Assembly: GCA_022827165.1 (NCBI GenBank)
Contig: JAJDTN010000131.1
Location: forward strand, 1-16,887
DNA from: Candidatus Latescibacterota bacterium
GTDB taxonomy: Bacteria > Latescibacterota > UBA2968 > UBA8231
DNA length: 16,887 nt
Direction of reading: 5' to 3'
Each line of letters begins with the position of its first letter. Within the stretch, counting starts at the first letter, position 1. Made by a program: the position numbers and the translations under genes. The notes beneath the pieces were generated by a model, which was given only the letters and a program-made list of their open reading frames with translations, made no database searches and was not told the origin of the DNA. Of this stretch, positions 15,454 through 16,887 are shown in pieces.

Positions 15454-16887
15454 CCCCGCGTCCGCCCACCTGCGGCGCTCCCTGGCAGCCCTGCTGCTCC
15501 TGGCGGCGGGGCCCGGCCGGGCGGAGCTCGAGTTCACCCTGGAGGTGGACCGCGGCAGCGTCACCGCGTCGCAGCCGATCCAGCTCACCCTGCGTATCAG
15601 CGACGTGAGCCCGCTGAGCGACATCGCTTCGCCCACCATCGACCTGCGGGAGTTCATCGCCCACGGACCCTCGGTGATGAACATGGAGTCTCACGACCGC
15701 AAGGGGGCGCTCTACACCCGGGAGCTGCAATACACCCTTTACGCCAGGAACCCCGGCCGGTTCGTCCTCGGCCCGGCGCGGCTGCGGGCCCAGGGCGAGG
15801 TCCTGACCACGGATCAGGTGGAGGTGCACGTCCGGGGCAAGGCCCCCGCGGGGCGGACCCGGGAGGCCGGCGGGGGGGCCGGAGAGCGGGAGCTGGAGGA
15901 CGACATCTTCGTGCGCGCCGAGGCCGACCGCGACACCGCGTACGTGGGGGAGCAGGTGAACGTGCGGTTCGATCTCTGCTACCGGTACCGCCTGCGCGGC
16001 CCCAGGCTCTCGGAGGTGCCGGAGTACACCGGGTTCTGGGTCAAGGAACTGCACTCCGCCTCCCGGCTCGACCCCCATCGCGAAGTGATCGACGGCCTGC
16101 CCTTCCAGGTTGCGCCCCTGCGCCACGTGGCCCTGTTCCCCACCGCTTCGGGCCATCAGGTCATCGAGCCCCTGGGGCTCACCTGCTCGCTGCTGGAGGA
16201 CCCCATCTTCGGCCGCGGCCGCACCTTGATGTTCCGCAGCGAGCCCCTCTCCATAGTCGTGCGCCCCCTTCCGGAACGGGGACGGCCCCGGGGCTTCGCC
16301 GGCGCCGTGGGCGAGTTCGACATCTCCGCCGAGGCCAGTCCCCGGGAGTTGCGCGCCGGGGATCCGGTCACCCTGAGGGTGTCGATCACGGGCACGGGCA
16401 ACGTGCAGAGCATACCCGAGCCCGTCCTGGACCCTCCCGGCTTCGAGATCTACGAGCCCAAGGTGAAGGTGGAGGAGGGGCGCTCGGCCGACGGGAGGTA
16501 CATGGCGGCGCGGCACCTGGAGTACATCCTCATCCCGGAAGGGGGAGGCCGCCTGGAGATCCCGGCCCTTTCGGTGACCTATTTCGATCCCGCCGTCCAC
16601 CGCTACCGCACCGCCTCCACCGCCCCCATCGCGATCCGCAGCCGGGGCGGCGGTGCCGGGGCCGAGGCCGGCGGGGGGTACGACCTGACGCGGCGGGAGA
16701 TCGAGCGCCTCGGGAGCGACATCCGCCACATCAAGCCCGACGTGGACCGCATCGGCGCCGCCCCCGCCCTCTACCAGCGCCTCTGGTACTGGCTCGCCCA
16801 CGCCGTGCTGCCCCTGGGGTACGTGGCCCTCGTCGCCTGGCACCGCCACCGACGCAGGCTGGAGAAGGACACCGGCTACGCGCGCCG
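15443..16887 (+). CDS. batD: BatD, oxygen-tolerance family periplasmic protein (3' end beyond window)
   Basis: A frame without stops runs from GTG 15443 to the right edge: 481 codons, with the stop lying outside. The start overlaps the end of batC by 11 bases and gives a signal peptide (about 1-27, LRRSLAALLLLAAGPGRA-EL). Three Ig-like BatD segments follow: LEFTLEVDRGSVTASQPI and the LQYTLYARNPGRFVLGPARL strands; LEDDIFVRAEADRDTAYVGEQV with the BatD motif YTGFWVKELHS; and GEFDISAEASPRELRAGDPV with ITGTGNVQSIPEPVLDPPGF. Near the end are DIRHIKPD and a membrane helix (about WLAHAVLPLGYVALVAWH). BatD proteins are usually 550-650 residues, so 70-170 residues are missing here. It is an inner-membrane protein with a large periplasmic part, co-encoded with BatA/B/C. 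No in-frame ATG lies before about residue 77, so GTG is the only sensible start. Confidence 0.93.
   Translation, partial: MTGNPASAHLRRSLAALLLLAAGPGRAELEFTLEVDRGSVTASQPIQLTLRISDVSPLSDIASPTIDLREFIAHGPSVMNMESHDRKGALYTRELQYTLYARNPGRFVLGPARLRAQGEVLTTDQVEVHVRGKAPAGRTREAGGGAGERELEDDIFVRAEADRDTAYVGEQVNVRFDLCYRYRLRGPRLSEVPEYTGFWVKELHSASRLDPHREVIDGLPFQVAPLRHVALFPTASGHQVIEPLGLTCSLLEDPIFGRGRTLMFRSEPLSIVVRPLPERGRPRGFAGAVGEFDISAEASPRELRAGDPVTLRVSITGTGNVQSIPEPVLDPPGFEIYEPKVKVEEGRSADGRYMAARHLEYILIPEGGGRLEIPALSVTYFDPAVHRYRTASTAPIAIRSRGGGAGAEAGGGYDLTRREIERLGSDIRHIKPDVDRIGAAPALYQRLWYWLAHAVLPLGYVALVAWHRHRRRLEKDTGYAR

Overview
The window is a dense, very G+C-rich stretch from a Gram-negative (diderm) bacterium. 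Evidence for this is strong G/C bias at third codon positions, frequent GTG starts, stop/start overlaps, and a gene set that makes sense only with a periplasm: a predicted lipoprotein, periplasmic TPR proteins and the membrane-anchored Bat proteins. The combination of a complete moxR-bat locus with a GldA/GldF/GldG-type ABC module recalls FCB-group and related candidate phyla, but the phylum cannot be fixed from this sequence alone. I see no tRNA, rRNA, CRISPR array, insertion sequence or phage gene.

Layout. Positions 1-151 hold the start of a divergent minus-strand gene that runs off the left edge. Positions 172-2280 encode a secreted protein with a TPR-like N-terminus and a type-1 periplasmic-binding fold, in the style of penicillin-binding-protein activators. 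A FmdB-type zinc-ribbon gene (2370-2690) and a small TPR lipoprotein gene (2788-3312) follow, each behind a short spacer. From 3375 to the right edge, eleven plus-strand genes are packed end to end: moxR, a DUF58 gene, an ABC ATPase, an ABC-2 permease, a 1080-residue GldG-like protein, a DUF4340 protein, a short BatD-like/DUF4381-like protein, batA, batB, batC and batD (cut by the right edge). Gaps are 25 nt or less, and most junctions from 6223 onward overlap.

How the genes may work together. MoxR-family AAA+ ATPases are usually encoded with DUF58 and VWA (Bat) proteins. The ATPase is thought to act as a chaperone-like remodeler on the VWA partners, while BatC/BatD supply periplasmic TPR and Ig-like parts. 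Here the usual order moxR-DUF58-BatD-like-batA-batB-batC-batD is interrupted, between DUF58 and the BatD-like gene, by a four-gene ABC exporter module (5270-11709). All three VWA-type proteins (DUF58, BatA, BatB) keep a complete metal-binding MIDAS set. The reading offered here is a single envelope machine with two ATP-driven engines, the MoxR ring and the ABC ATPase. That is inference from gene order.

The most unusual items are: the GldG-like gene, which is an internal tandem duplication of the whole GldG auxiliary domain fused to a five-helix C-terminal membrane region; the three-fold repeat in the DUF4340 protein; an 18-bp near-perfect dyad centred on TGACGTCA just upstream of moxR, a good candidate operator for the operon; and two polyproline tracts, one encoded by a pure (CCG)9 run in batC.
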